Shown: positions 1 to 10,544 of the stretch, one piece after another | How the letters are laid out: each line of letters begins with the position of its first letter | How positions within the stretch are numbered: the stretch's first letter is position 1 | Assembly: GCF_027943255.1 (NCBI RefSeq) | Contig: NC_072893.1 | Span: forward strand, 16,204,001 to 16,268,000 | DNA from: Anastrepha obliqua | Lineage: Eukaryota; Arthropoda; Insecta; Diptera; Tephritidae | Length of the DNA stretch: 64,000 nucleotides | Direction of reading: 5' to 3' | Position numbers and translations under genes: made by a program | Notes under the pieces: generated by a model | The model's database searches: none | The model's input: only the letters and a program-made list of their open reading frames with translations | Told to the model about the DNA's origin: nothing

Positions 1-513
1 TTGTTGTTGTTGTTGATATTATTTTGTTTTTGTTTTTCAATTTTGTATTCCGCAATTCCATTCGTTGCGTTTGTGCGTAACAACAGCTTACATTTGCATA
101 TTTATTATGCATGCGAGACAGCGCCACAAGGGGATGGCAATAAAATTTTACCAGCGATTTTATTTGAAAATTAAATGAAAATTCCTAGCAGCGCGCTTTT
201 CAACACAATTTATGTCGCATTCAAAGATAAATAATTCACACTTTTTGGGCAAAGCAAAGCGTCACGTTAAAGGGTATACCAAATAGTTTTGTTCTGTTCT
301 ACTTCTGCGTGTGTGTGTATGTGTGTGTTAGTTATTTATTTAAAGAGTTTTAGCTACCTAACGTCGGCTTTCGATTCAACTAATTGAAGTTGGTAAATGA
401 AGGCGACGCATTGAAAAGTCTGACGGATGGTATTGGGCACCATTTGAACGGCACGCAGGTTACTAAAAAGTGAAATATACTGCATTGATTGAAAGATAAC
501 CGCGGTGGTTTAA
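1..513. other. Unique-looking AT-rich DNA, no gene seen
   Basis: No reading frame here resembles a known protein. The left edge is a short TTG run and there is a TG-rich stretch near 308-330. Nothing else can be supported. Confidence 0.6.
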
Positions 514-655
514 TTATTATTAATTTATTGGAGAATTCAAAAAGAAACTAAACATTACCGGTGGTTCCTCGCATAAACGATTTTTATTTGGGTTTAACAA
601 AACTGCTATCAAAAGCTTATTTTGCTTATTAAAGATTATTTATTAATTTACATGA
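514..655 (+). repeat. Direct repeat, copy 1 (partner at 4950-5081)
   Basis: About 140 bp here align by eye, in the same orientation, with 4950-5081. Shared blocks include TTATTATTAA, TTGGAGAATT, TTTATTTGGG, AAAGCTT and ATTAAAGA, and both end in TTTACATGA. This copy has about 25 extra bases in the middle. The pair brackets the DD41D element, the split ORF and the TTAA MITE. The repeat could be part of an unrecognised element or simply two copies of a dispersed repeat. Confidence 0.6.
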
Positions 656-678
656 AACATGTATAATCTATATATGTA

Positions 679-1574
679 AAGGGTGACTTTTTAAGAGCTG
701 TAGGAAAGTTTTTCAAAAAACCACACGTAAAATTTAGAAAAATGCACGAAATTTTTATTTAAATCGATAGTACAGTCCATATAATTTAATGTTTGAAGAT
801 TACTTCATGCAAATGTTGACCGCGACTGCCCCACAAAAATAATCTAAAGGCGTTATATCGCACGATCTGGCTGGCCAGCCCATAAACCGCACCAAACTGT
901 GACCTTTTCTGGATATATTGGTAGCTCTTGCAATTCTTCTCGCTGATCTTCACTCCAAAATCGACAATTCTGCTTATTTACGTACCCATTGATCCAAAAA
1001 TGAACTTCGTCGCTGAACACAATTTTTCGATAAAAAAGTAAATCTTCGGCCAACTTCCCAAGAGCTCATTCACCAAAAATTCTGCATTGCGGTAGGTCGT
1101 TCGGCTTCAATTCTTGCACCAGCTGTATTTTGAAAGGCTTCACACCTAAATCCTTTCGCAAAGTTTTCCACGTTGTAGAGTAACAGAGGCCCAATGGCTG
1201 CGAACGGCGACGAATCGATAGTTGATGGTCATCATTAACACTGGCCGATACAGCTGCGATATTTTCTTCAGTTCGCACTCTACGTAAGCGTGTTGGTGGT
1301 TTGATGTCCAATAATGTAAATTTAGTTCTAAATTTAGTCACAATAACGATTAAACTGACCATAAAATGGAAGAAGTGCGCGATAAACTTTCTTAACGGAA
1401 CACGCAGTTTTTATAATAAAATTCAATGATTTGCAAGCGTCGTTCGTTTGTAATACGATTCATGGTTAAATTATAGACCAAACTGAAGATGTTTGACAGT
1501 GAAACAAAACACGAAACGTGCGTCAGCTGTTTAAACCAACTGTTTGAAAATATTATAGCTAAAAAATCACCCGT
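679..1574 (-). mobile_element. Internally deleted Tc1-mariner element, DD41D type
   Basis: This 896-bp element has inverted ends: AAGGGTGACTTTTTAAGAGC at the left and the complement of a closely similar sequence (TCACCCGT) at the right. Both ends sit next to TA (677-678 and 1575-1576), the expected target duplication for this superfamily. It carries minus-strand transposase remnants. A full-length element of this type is about 1.3 kb, so roughly a third is missing, mainly from the catalytic half. It is related to the elements at 46322-47236 and 21981-22543. Confidence 0.85.
815..1463 (-). pseudogene. Broken DD41D transposase
   Basis: The start at 1463 reads MNRITNERRLQIIEFYYKN, the usual N-terminus of these transposases. 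It then frameshifts. Residues read from 1362 to 1066 hold the second helix-turn-helix region (ENIAAVSASV, SIRRRSQPLG, KPFKIQLVQEL). A further frame, from 1053, contains the first catalytic Asp in IVFSDEVHF and the GYVNKQNCRFW and VTVWCGLWAG motifs. The reading then jumps to PARSCDITPLDYF around 880-830, which holds the third catalytic Asp, so the second Asp and about 70 residues are deleted. With at least two frameshifts and this deletion it cannot make active transposase. The DNA-binding half is better kept than the catalytic half. Confidence 0.85.
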
Positions 1575-1635
1575 TACAATTAAATAATGGGGATATGAAA
1601 AACGCGACACGCGTCTTTTACCGATAACGATTCCG

Positions 1636-1947
1636 ATGCTTTGGAATTATGAGAAGATCCACAAGCAGTAAGATTGCTACTTTTGTCAGACTAATATCAC
1701 AGGTCATCACTACAAAACTCGTGACCGTGTAAAGTATGCGAATGTTATAATTATCTCCAAACCAGTCTTACGAAAATTCCAAGACGAGGAAATTTCAACA
1801 AAGAAGACAGAAGATTCATCTGAATACAGTGATGGAAATTTAAATGCAGTTAGTGTAGATAGACCTTATATTCCAATTGAACGTCATTTAGTATCAAATA
1901 AAGACTATCGTGATCTTGTACGAGTTTTAGGACTATCATCAAGACAA
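1636..1947 (+). pseudogene. 5' part of a multicopy arthropod ORF of unknown function, split by a LINE
   Basis: One frame reads DCYFCQTNITG, then an acidic Ser/Glu-rich stretch (EDSSEYSDGN), then DYRDLVRVLGLSSRQ, where it stops abruptly at a LINE insertion. I recognise the order CYFC motif, acidic linker and DLVRDLGLS motif from a large family of uncharacterised arthropod proteins that occur in many copies. The CxxC followed by a nearby His could bind zinc, but this is only a guess. A TAA lies just upstream of the CYFC motif in the same frame, so the N-terminus is also damaged. The missing part resumes in frame at 3616. Confidence 0.6.
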
Positions 1948-3604
1948 TTACTCAGCAATTGGGCCACGGACTGTGGTTTAAGTGTAAACCCGAGAAAAAC
2001 TGAACTGATGCTAATTCACAAAGAAAACCAAGGTGCCAAACTTTAATCTCCCAAAACTAAACGGCGTCAGCCTCACGCTAACCAAACAGCCAAAATACGT
2101 AGGGGTTATCCTGGACCCCAAACTCAGCTGGAAGTCCAACGTAGAGTACAGGGTAAAGAAAGCGAATATAGCACTTTACACGTGTAAGAGAATGTTGGGG
2201 GAAAAAATGGGGTCTCCAACTAAAATTATCCAACTGGTCCTACACAGCCATTGCAAGGCCAATACTAACATATGCGGCACTAGTTTGGTGGCCTGCAACA
2301 GAAAGGAAATACAACAAAACTAAGCTGAACAATATACAAAGAACAGCGTGTATCTTAACTACAGGAGCGCTTAGAACCAGTCCTACTGAAGCGCTCAATG
2401 TACTAACACATCTATTGCCATTAGATTTACACATTAAAACAATAGCTAATTGTAGCGCGGTGAGACTCACAGGCATAGGAAGCTGGACAACAAGGTCGTA
2501 CGGTCAGAGTAAGATCCTCCTACAGGGACCCCCGCTGCTCAAAAACGGATCAGACTACACAATCCCCGACCTAAACTTCAAGAAAGGCTTCACGGTACGT
2601 TTTCCACCGAGAACCGATTGGAGCAAAGGAGAGGTGATTGGAAGACACGATATCGAAATTTATACCGATGGTTCTAAGATAAACCGTGGTGTGGGAGCTG
2701 GTTTCCATTCGGAGCCACTCAACCTATCTCAGTCAATTCATCTTCCTGATTATGCCACCGTGTTCCAGGCAGAACTTTTAGCGATCAGAGAAGCATGCAA
2801 ATCCCTAGAACTCTACAAGGTAGTTGGTGTAAGAGTAGCTATCTTCTCAGACAGTCAAGCAGCTATTACGGCCTTAGACGCCAACTACATTTCATCCAAA
2901 CTGGTCCTACAGTGTAGAGAGGAGCTGAAATTGCTCAGCCATTGGCTTGAAATTACCCTGATATGGGTTCCCGGTCATAGGAACATACGGGGCAATGAGA
3001 TATCAGATGAGCTAGCAAGGAAGGGTTCGACATTAGACATAGCAGAGGCGGTGGCAGTCTCCACCCCACTGAACACATTAAAAGCATCCCTTGCTTCACA
3101 CTATCATGCTTTAGCCGAAAGAAGATGGAAGCAAATACCTACATGTATTACAACAAAAAACACATGGCCGTCATATAAAATCCAAAGGACGAATGACCTG
3201 CTAGGATGTTCTCGGCCAAACATTTCACGCATCACTGCAACCCTTACAGGACATTGGAAAGTAGGGGATCATCAGCAGCTAGACACAATCTACCCTTCAA
3301 TCCTATCTGTAGAAGCTGTCAAGCGGAAGGGGCGAAGGAAAGTCTTTTCCACTATTTATGTGAATGTCCGGGACTAGCCAGGGCACGACTCCGATCCTTC
3401 GGTAAGCCTTTCCTACAGCAAATTAAGGAGATCTCAGACATCGAGATAAAGGAGTTGCTGCTATACTTGAACCTCACTAAATGGATCTGACTTGAAAAAA
3501 AAAAAAATATCATCATCACACGAGATAGTGGTAGTAAAACGGTCACTAATTAGGAGCATATTCAGCTTAGAAATGCTCAACCACCTCAACAACAACAACA
3601 ACAA
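1945..3604 (+). mobile_element. 5'-truncated non-LTR retrotransposon, I/LOA group, with (CAA) tail
   Basis: The element starts inside the RT thumb and ends in a (CAA) run at about 3588-3604. It is bounded by an exact 11-bp direct repeat, TATCATCAAGA, at 1934-1944 and 3605-3615. The match extends to 13 of 14 bases. This is the signature of a dead-on-arrival LINE insertion. The host ORF reads in frame across the duplication when the insert is ignored, which fixes both borders. Confidence 0.88.
1948..3490 (+). pseudogene. LINE ORF2 remnant: RT thumb, RNase H, zinc-finger tail
   Basis: The first part (about 1950-2400) is the RT C-terminal region, with WATDCGLSVNPRKTELML, PKYVGVILDPKLSWKSN and TLYTCKRMLG-like motifs. 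It is broken by frameshifts near 2035 and 2200. From 2415 a 320-codon frame holds RNase H, with all acidic motifs readable: YTDGSK, FQAELLAI, SDSQAAI, and WVPGHRN followed by SDELA. Near 3250 the frame shifts again to a tail with CRSCQ and a downstream HYLCECPG, the CCHC-like end typical of I/LOA-type ORF2. It ends with a TGA after LNLTKWI. The endonuclease and RT palm are absent because of 5' truncation. Confidence 0.88.
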
Positions 3605-3615
3605 TATCATCAAGA

Positions 3616-3858
3616 TAAACAGAAATTCTCGGGTCGAGATTTAGGCAGTGGAATCTTGTGGAAAATGGATTCAAAGCGACATTTGCACGAGACAAGGATA
3701 CGAGTATAACATTCTTTGAACAACTTTTCGAAGCTGACGATGTCGACCATAAACTTGTATATTGCACGGACGTAGATGAATTGTTTTTCTGCCTCAACCA
3801 CGCACACCGACCAGAAGATTGGCGGTTATTTCTTGATGGCTCATGCAAAATTGAGTAG
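3616..3858 (+). pseudogene. 3' part of the split arthropod ORF
   Basis: Starting inside the target duplication, the same frame continues TEILGSRFRQWNLVENG, then FARDKD, FFEQLFEADDVD, LVYCTDVDELF and HRPEDWRLFLDGSCK before a stop. These motifs follow DLVRDLGLS in the family I recall, so this is the other half of the ORF at 1636-1947. The codon that reads CAA in the left duplication copy reads TAA here. The protein ends early compared with the family, which continues beyond the DGSCK motif. Its biochemical role is unknown to me. Confidence 0.6.
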
Positions 3859-3997
3859 CGTATATTCTAATTGAGTGGAGGAAAGTTTGCATAAGACAAA
3901 AGTCAATTTTCTTAGACATTCATATTTTTACATTTATCATCACCTTGGTGCTTGCAAAAAGTACTATATTATCTGAACCGTTACATTCATCTTTGAC

Positions 3998-4411
3998 TTA
4001 AGGGGGTGGTAGGGTTTAGCGCTAAAAAAAAACACTTTTTTTTTTGAATTTTTTACAGAAATATGGCTTAAGATACTTTAATAAAGTCAGTTGCATGTTA
4101 TTGTACATCTTTTCAATAGGTATTTTAGATTTAGAAAACGTGTGCCAAATTTGAAAAGAATCGGTTGAATAGTTTCGGAGTTGTGATTGGCACCGACTTT
4201 TAAGAAGTCGTTTCGGGAAAAACGCGTTTGAAAAAATGACTCTGAAAAATTATCGATGCTCCGCATTCGAGGTAGAGTGCCTTCAAAGGCTATAACTTTG
4301 AGAGTTCTGCTCCGATCCACTTAAAATTTTGACACAACATTCTTGAAATGATTTACTATAAGATGAGTGAAGAAAAAAAATTTCCATTTTGTGACCCTAC
4401 CCCCCCCTTAA
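3998..4411. mobile_element. TTAA-flanked MITE
   Basis: The left end TTAAGGGGGTGGTAGGGT and the right end ACCCTACCCCCCCCTTAA form inverted repeats inside a TTAA duplication (3998-4001 and 4408-4411). The interior has no coding frame. TTAA targets and G-rich ends suggest a piggyBac-type non-autonomous element. The element at 33529-34262 has the same design and a related interior block (ACGCGTTT within a poly-A/T context). Confidence 0.75.
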
Positions 4412-4949
4412 CGTATTTCGCGTCTAATAACGGAGAACCGCATTAAATTTGTAAATATGAAAGTAGTGAACAAAACTTTCAGTTTACTGTTTTTTTTGTT
4501 TTACACATTTTGATCGATTTTTGAAATAAAATGCTTTTTACATTCGGAATAGACACAGCTATAAGACTTTCCACTAATAAATAAACCTTTTATTTCAATA
4601 CTATCGACAACATCTCGTTAAACTCGCAAAAATTGAAAAAATTTACTACAATTTAAGTTTTGAGATGAAAGATCAGTGGTTAGTTTTGCTTAACGTGAAA
4701 ATAGAAGACATACGTCAGAAGAATTAACATTTACCCCAACAAAACTGTTTCAAGATTGGAAATCGGATAAAATTTAGGCGAGCTACGAATTTTTAAGTGT
4801 CGGAAAACACCCAAAATCGAGTTTTTAACGATAAATAAAAAAAATTGAGGGTGTTAAAAATTGTATGAACACGGTTCCGCGTCGTTCTTGGCTAGATGTA
4901 CAGTGCTCATCATGTCACTTCAAAAGTTCTCATTCACTGTAGCGCCGTG
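4412..4949. other. AT-rich DNA, no gene seen
   Basis: All frames are short and none resembles a protein family. No inverted or tandem structure stood out. Confidence 0.5.
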
Positions 4950-5081
4950 TTATTATTAAATTGTTGGAGAATTAAAAAAGGGATTATGAACGATATTTAT
5001 TTGGGCTTATCAATACTGGTATCGAAAGCTTTTTTCGTCTATTAAAGACTTTATATTTAGCTATTTATTTATTTACATGAT
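4950..5081 (+). repeat. Direct repeat, copy 2 (partner at 514-655)
   Basis: This is the second copy of the roughly 140-bp repeat, in the same orientation and about 4.4 kb to the right of the first. The two are clearly diverged, so the duplication is not recent. Confidence 0.6.
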
Positions 5082-5293
5082 GAAAGAATTAAAATAATGG
5101 GATGTGTTTCACTAATCTCGCTCCATTTTTGATATAAGTAATTTTAATATTAAAGGAAATGACATTTTAATGTTAATATCAAAAAATTATAAGACAGTGA
5201 TTTTAAGTTACATATACTAAGGACAATCCTAGTTATAGTACGAGTCAAAATAAAAAACAAAAGTAAATAGAAAACTAGCTAAATAAGCCGTGT

Positions 5294-5527
5294 GTGTGGG
5301 GACAAAAGGTTGATCGTCCTCAACCGAAAGTGCTGTGTGTTGAATGTCAAGAGTTCTTTCACCTTGACTATTTTGGTTTACTTCAGGCAGATGTGGATTT
5401 CTTGCTCTTGTCTGATTATCCGCATAATGGAAAGAATAATGAGATGGCGCCTTTGCTTTCAGCGAATTTGACAATGTGCGACGTCGTATTATTACCAGTA
5501 TGGCCAATTACCATTATCGTAACTTGA
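5294..5527 (+). pseudogene. Short ORF with a PHD/zinc-finger-like CxxC motif
   Basis: This 77-codon frame contains CVECQEFFHLDYFGLLQADV. The spacing resembles the PHD-like finger found in ORF1 proteins of several insect LINEs (CxxC, then FH, then an AD..L segment). The second zinc-binding half is not present. No LINE ORF2 directly follows in the same reading. It may be a retroposon ORF1 scrap, or chance. Confidence 0.3.
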
Positions 5528-5770
5528 TTTAGCATTTTTTTGTTATTTAGTCTCGGAGTTTTACTTCTTTCTTCATGACATATTTATAGCCTGTTCTAAA
5601 TAAAATGTAATGTTTATAATTTTGTAAATATACATTTTTTAAAAACTAGTTCAATAATTTACCCAGTTTTATTTAGCTTTACTTTTTTTAACATCTGGTC
5701 GCATTGCCTGCGATTGCGGTTATTGTTGGTGTTCTTCTCCTTGCAGCAGTCAAATCTCTCTCTCGCTACT

Positions 5771-5846
5771 GCCTCATCATGTTGGTCTCCTTGTCGCGGG
5801 GATGAGGCTTAAGTGTTGGTTTGACCCCCATATCATGGGGACCAAC
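5771..5846 (+). other. Two adjacent potential hairpins upstream of a LINE RT fragment
   Basis: GCCTCATC (5771-5778) pairs with GATGAGGC just after 5800. Next, GTTGGT plus CCCCAT (5815-5831) pairs with ATGGGG plus ACCAAC (5835-5846) around a tiny loop. The surrounding 5700-6000 has no coding frame and may be untranslated LINE sequence. Function is unknown. Confidence 0.45.
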
Positions 5847-6002
5847 CCAATACGAACTAAGAGGGAAGCTCCATATGAGGATTGGCTAGCCATCCACCCG
5901 CTTCATGGCAAAATTGGTGGCCATCCAATCACCATATGAAGATCACCGTACCGATGCACCTGTTAATCCTTAACCCTCATCATCCCATCATCTCCTCTCC
6001 TA

Positions 6003-7849
6003 AATAGCAGAATCATTGAAGCGGAACTAGGAGAATCGGTGCTCAGGAGATCGGTAAGTAGAGGTACACCGCAAGGTGGAGTCCTCTCACCGTTTTTATG
6101 GAACGCAGTTGTAAATAAACTTCTGTTAATACTGGAATCGGTGGGCTGTAAGGTGATAGCTTACGCCGACGATATTGTTATTGCTGTCTCTGGTAAATTT
6201 GTATCTACATTAAGAGACCTAATACAAAATGCTCTAGATATACTTTCTAGGTGGGCAGGAAAGTGTGGTCTAGGAGTCAACCCAGACAAAACACAACTCA
6301 TATTGTTCACTAGGAAACACAGAATCCCTCAGCTAAGTCCAATTACGCTCAAAGGGGAAGCTCTTGTGATTTCGGAAGAAACCAAGTACTTGGGACTAAA
6401 CATAGATAGGAAACTGACTTGGAAGTCAAACACCTTAGAAAGGGTCAGGAAAGCGAACCTAGCTTTTTATGCCTGTAAGAGAGCTTTAGGTAAGACCTGG
6501 GGAATTAAACCTAAGGTTGCTCATTGGGAAAAAGTAGTAGCAAGCGATGGACAATACTTTGAATATTAAATTTGTAACCATTTTACGTCAATAAAGTTTC
6601 AAATTTCGAAAAAAAACCGCACGAACTTAACCATAGTCCTATTATATGGAAATGTTGTCTGGTGGTGTGCTATGCAGAAAAAAACCTATTCTAATTTATT
6701 GAATAAGGTGCAGAGATCAGCGGAACTAGCAATATGTGGCGCCATGAAAACCACGCCATCCATGGCTTTGGACATCATGCTACATCTGCCACCCCTAGAT
6801 CTCTTCTGCAAATACTCAGCGGCCTGCGCCGCTTTAAGGCTCAAAGCGAGCTCACAATGGAGAACTGCCCCACATGGACATTCAACCAGTTTAGACTCCT
6901 ACACGGATATACCCAGTGACTGTGATTATCACCCTCCCATTCTTTGCTTCGAAAGGAATTTCCTAATGAAAATCCCTTCTAGACTGGAATGGCTTGAAGA
7001 AGATCCAACACGGACGGATCCAAAATGGACACCGGTGTAGGATCAGGGTTATTTTGCGAAGAGCTTTCTATTAGTGAATCCTTTAAATTACCGGATCACT
7101 GTAGCGTTTTTCAAGCGGAAATAAACGCTATTCATGAAGCCTTAAAATGGTTAAAGATAAACAGAATATCATCAACGGATATCTGCATTCTATCAGACAG
7201 CCAAGCTGCCCTACGAGCCCTGGATGCATTCCAAACAACATCAAGGAGTGTCTTACGTTGTCGCCAATCTCTAAATGAGATGGCCAAACAATATCGTATA
7301 ATATTATGCTGGGTCCCAGGCCACAGAGATATACCAGGGAACTGTAGGGCAGACCAACTTGCAAGAGAAGGTACCTATATGCCAGACATAAGTAATTTTA
7401 TGGAGATACCTCTCGCAACTTGTAAGCTTCTCATTAAGGACGCACTAATCAATTCTGCAAATCAGAGATAGATTAGCGCTAACACCTGCGAAATTGCTAG
7501 GCAAACATGGCCAAGGCCTAATTTACGTCTGTCCAAGAGTATTATAAAACTGAGTAGACTTCAAATCAGGACCTTAGTAGGGGCCCTCACAGGACATTGT
7601 CTCATAGGAAATCATGCAAGGAGATTAGGCGTATACACGCATGATTTCTGTCGTAGCTGCAGAAATGAGGAGGAATTGGAAACAATTCAACACCTTTTTT
7701 GCACACGCCCGGCTCTATCCAGAAGCAGAAACCGATTTTTAAAATCCTACTTCTTAACGAACATAGATAATCTATACACTTTAGGTATCAACAACCTTTT
7801 ACGCTTTGTCAAAAGCTCAGGATGGTTCAATATGGAAAGGGAAATGTAG
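6003..7849 (+). pseudogene. I/LOA-type LINE ORF2 remnant (RT, RNase H, zinc tail)
   Basis: The frame opens near 6003 with no Met of its own. It shows RT motifs RGTPQGGVLSPFLWN, the catalytic YADD at 6162-6173, CGLGVNPDKTQLILF and TKYLGLNIDRKLTWKSN. At about 6525 it runs into a mariner fragment and stops at 6569. The LINE resumes near 6640 (LLYGNVVWW) and continues to LRLKASSQWRTA. A frameshift near 7010 follows. RNase H then reads DGSKMDTGVGSG, FQAEINAI, SDSQAAL and WVPGHRDIPGNCRADQLA. A TAG at 7469-7471 sits where Trp is expected. After it the same frame runs on to a CRSC...HLFCTRP tail and a TAG at 7847-7849. The endonuclease is absent. The order matches the LINE at 1945-3604, but the sequences differ. 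Confidence 0.88.
6525..6636 (+). mobile_element. 3'-terminal scrap of a mariner element inside the LINE
   Basis: The frame ends EKVVASDGQYFEY, identical to the C-terminus of the mariner transposase at 41024-42031. It is followed by a short 3' region and ACCGCACGAACTTAACCATA then GTCCTATTATA. That is the mariner terminal repeat with one or two changes. Only about 110 bp remain, and about ten codons of LINE sequence are missing at the junction. A full mariner was probably inserted, then a deletion removed its 5' part and some LINE sequence. Confidence 0.85.
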
Positions 7850-8640
7850 CCCAGCCGCCGCGGCTCACAACGGACCCATTCCGTGGTCTAAGTGGCATCG
7901 TTGTCTCTATGTGCGATGCGGCTGCCAAACCTACCTACCTACTGCAGTGCTGCCTAGTTTTGCATATAAAAACACACTAAAATGCCCATTTAAAGAAAAT
8001 AAACACCAAATTTTTATTTAATTATTTAAGGAACTTTGTATGCGTGACAAACTGTCTTTACGGTGTGCATTTTCTTTTAAATAAATGTCTTATGTGGATA
8101 TGTGCAATTTAATTTATGAGTTTTTTGTTAAAAGAAATTCTTCTGTTAAGGAAACGACTTATTTGCTATATTTCAGGTTATGTAACAAAATAAGATACTC
8201 TTTTTGTTAAAAATGTCGTTAACCATAGATGTTTTTTTCAGTATTTTCTGGTATTTTTTTGCTTATTTTTACTATGAATACACCTGTTGATACCCTAGGT
8301 CCCACTAAGGATTGAGGACCGGAAGAAATTGAAGAAAGTAAATTCAAACGCTTTTTAAAATGTGTAAAAAGCTTTTCAATATTAAGAAGAGTTGAGAGAA
8401 GAATATTTAATATTCTTGCACAACCTTAAAAAAAAAATTAAATTTTCATTTTCAAAATATCAAATTTTATAAGAACCAACAAATTTTCATTAGTACTAAA
8501 ATCTTCTCAGAGTGACCTTTTTTAATATTCTTTCATTTAATAATACAGATTTTTGTTTAACTTACAGTTTCGGGACCTTTAAATTAAAAAAAAAATGTGC
8601 GTGTAGCGTAGTACACATAACAGAAGTGAAGCTTTTAAGG
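7850..8640. other. LINE 3' UTR followed by AT-rich DNA
   Basis: From 7850 to about 7952 the sequence is GC-richer and ends in repeated CTAC units, as expected for the 3' untranslated end of the preceding LINE. A sequence resembling its complement occurs at 45362-45450. From 7960 onward I see only AT-rich DNA. Confidence 0.5.
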
Positions 8641-8651
8641 CAGACAAAGAA

Positions 8652-8758
8652 AAAGGGGGAGAACCGAGAGAGAATGAGAGAGAGAGAGAGAAAGAATATA
8701 TATCTAAATAAATTCACAACATTTGCAGAGAATACAAATAGACAAAATTTCTTTCAGG
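8652..8758 (+). repeat. GA-rich dispersed repeat, copy 1
   Basis: It consists of AACCGAGAGAGAATGAGAGA, an AG run, then AAATTCACAACATTTGCAGA and AATACAAATAGACAAAATTT. The same order occurs at 20797-20941, so the microsatellite and its flank move or duplicate as one unit. No coding capacity or terminal repeat was found. Confidence 0.6.
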
Positions 8759-8759
8759 T

Positions 8760-10540
8760 TACCCACGCGCCAAGGTGGATTTATTAAGGTGACAGCATTC
8801 ACCCAGCTGAATTTTTCACCGTAGGTAGGGCTTACATCAAAATGATATGCTTTGTTTGTATGTATTGGTATGTTTACATTCGTATGTTTACATTTGCTTG
8901 CTGATTTTGACGTGATGGTTTCACCAAACGCAACAACAAATACATGTAGGGTTTTACTTATATGGTTTGCTGTCACCTGTAATAAATTCGCCTTGCCACG
9001 CGCTATTCACGATCCGCCCACTCTTCGCAAGTTAAGCAATCTTTGATGGAGACTAAAAAATTAGTTATTTATCTCCAATTTGTTGTTGTTTGTACTGCTT
9101 TCGCTAAACCATTTTTACCCCGAAACTACATTAAACAACAACAACGCCATCCAGCAAGAAATATTTCGTAATTTCCAGAAGCACCAAAAAGACCAGAAAA
9201 TCTTTAGTAAATTTATCAACGAAATTTAATTATAAACTAAATCACAACGAAAAGTAACGTACAAACCAATAAATGAACGAAAAAAGGATTAAAAAATAAA
9301 TTGCTTCTTCAGGCACTTAAATGGTTTACGAAAATTACAAAAACCAAAATCGAAGACTATGCAAGCCAAGTGAATGGTGGAAGAACTGTTGCAAGTAAGA
9401 AGAAGAACACAATTTCTTCACAACAAAGCTAAAAACAAAACAAAAAAAAAACAAAAACAAAAAACTTTTTTGATACCCGCAAACGAGAAAAACTTCAAAA
9501 GGCCACATTAGCTGAACGAAGCAGCGCAGAGCGCACATTGTTGGCGGTTAGGCGTAAAAATGGCAAAAGAGTTGAAAAAGTAGCTGGAGGTAGCGGCGGG
9601 AGAGGAGTGCAAGTCAACAGCAGACAAGACAAAGTTTGTGATTAACAACAAAAGCGCATTGAAAGGCAGGGGAGCGAGAAGGAGGCGTTAAAGGGGCGGA
9701 AAGAAGACGTGTAAAAAGTGTAAAATCTTTATTGATTTCCTAGGCGTTCAATGTAAACATGCACACATACACACATCCAAACATACATACATACACACAC
9801 ACACAAGTACGCATGTACGACTAAGTCAACGGCTTGCGGCTGGCAACATGTGCGCTGATTTTTTCCCATTTTCACTGCAGTTATCGAACAAAATTTATTA
9901 TGAAACTTCGCTGCCTTGTGCTTAGTCACTTTTGGCCAAGAGGCGAAATTGTGTCAAAGTTTTTAAGTGAAAATTAACGACAAGAATTGTATGGCTGTTT
10001 TTGGGATTAATTGCGATTAGTTGAAATTAATTACAAAGAAAAAAACATACACACCCACACAAACTATGTTGCAAAGTTTCGTCATCATACTTCAAAATGG
10101 CTTTTAATGATTTATTTTATGTAGGTGATGTAGGTGGATATATCAGATGATTTCTGCTTACAAAAAACAGTTTTTCATTAATAAAAAACACCTACGCATG
10201 CGCGTGAGTATCGAGTTAGGTATAGAAATATTTGTATATACTAGAATATTCAGAACAATGAGAGTGATCGATTTGGCCTTATACTTATGCAAATTGTTCC
10301 AATCACTAATTTTGAATTCTGGGCAATGGACTAAGTGGTCACATATCGGTCCGCCTCGCTGATTTTCATGATTTTATTGACATTTTAGAACATTGGCCTC
10401 TCAATAATTTCTCTTAGCGGGGTGCAATAAGTGCAGTCCTTACTTAGCTGTTGCATTCGTTACTTTATTTTGACCGTAACGAACCACTCATCTTTTGGCC
10501 GCCTCCCCAGCCTAATCAACTTGGCCGCAGCAGTTCTGAA
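8760..10540. other. Unique-looking DNA, no gene seen; CA microsatellite
   Basis: No convincing reading frame. A CA/TACA-rich microsatellite lies at about 9757-9806. The short frames here look like chance. Confidence 0.5.
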
Positions 10541-10544
10541 GAAT

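Noticed and set aside
514..5081. Direct repeats as LTRs of a retrovirus-like element
   Set aside because: They do not begin TG or end CA, there is no gag/pol between them, and the content is mariner and LINE sequence.
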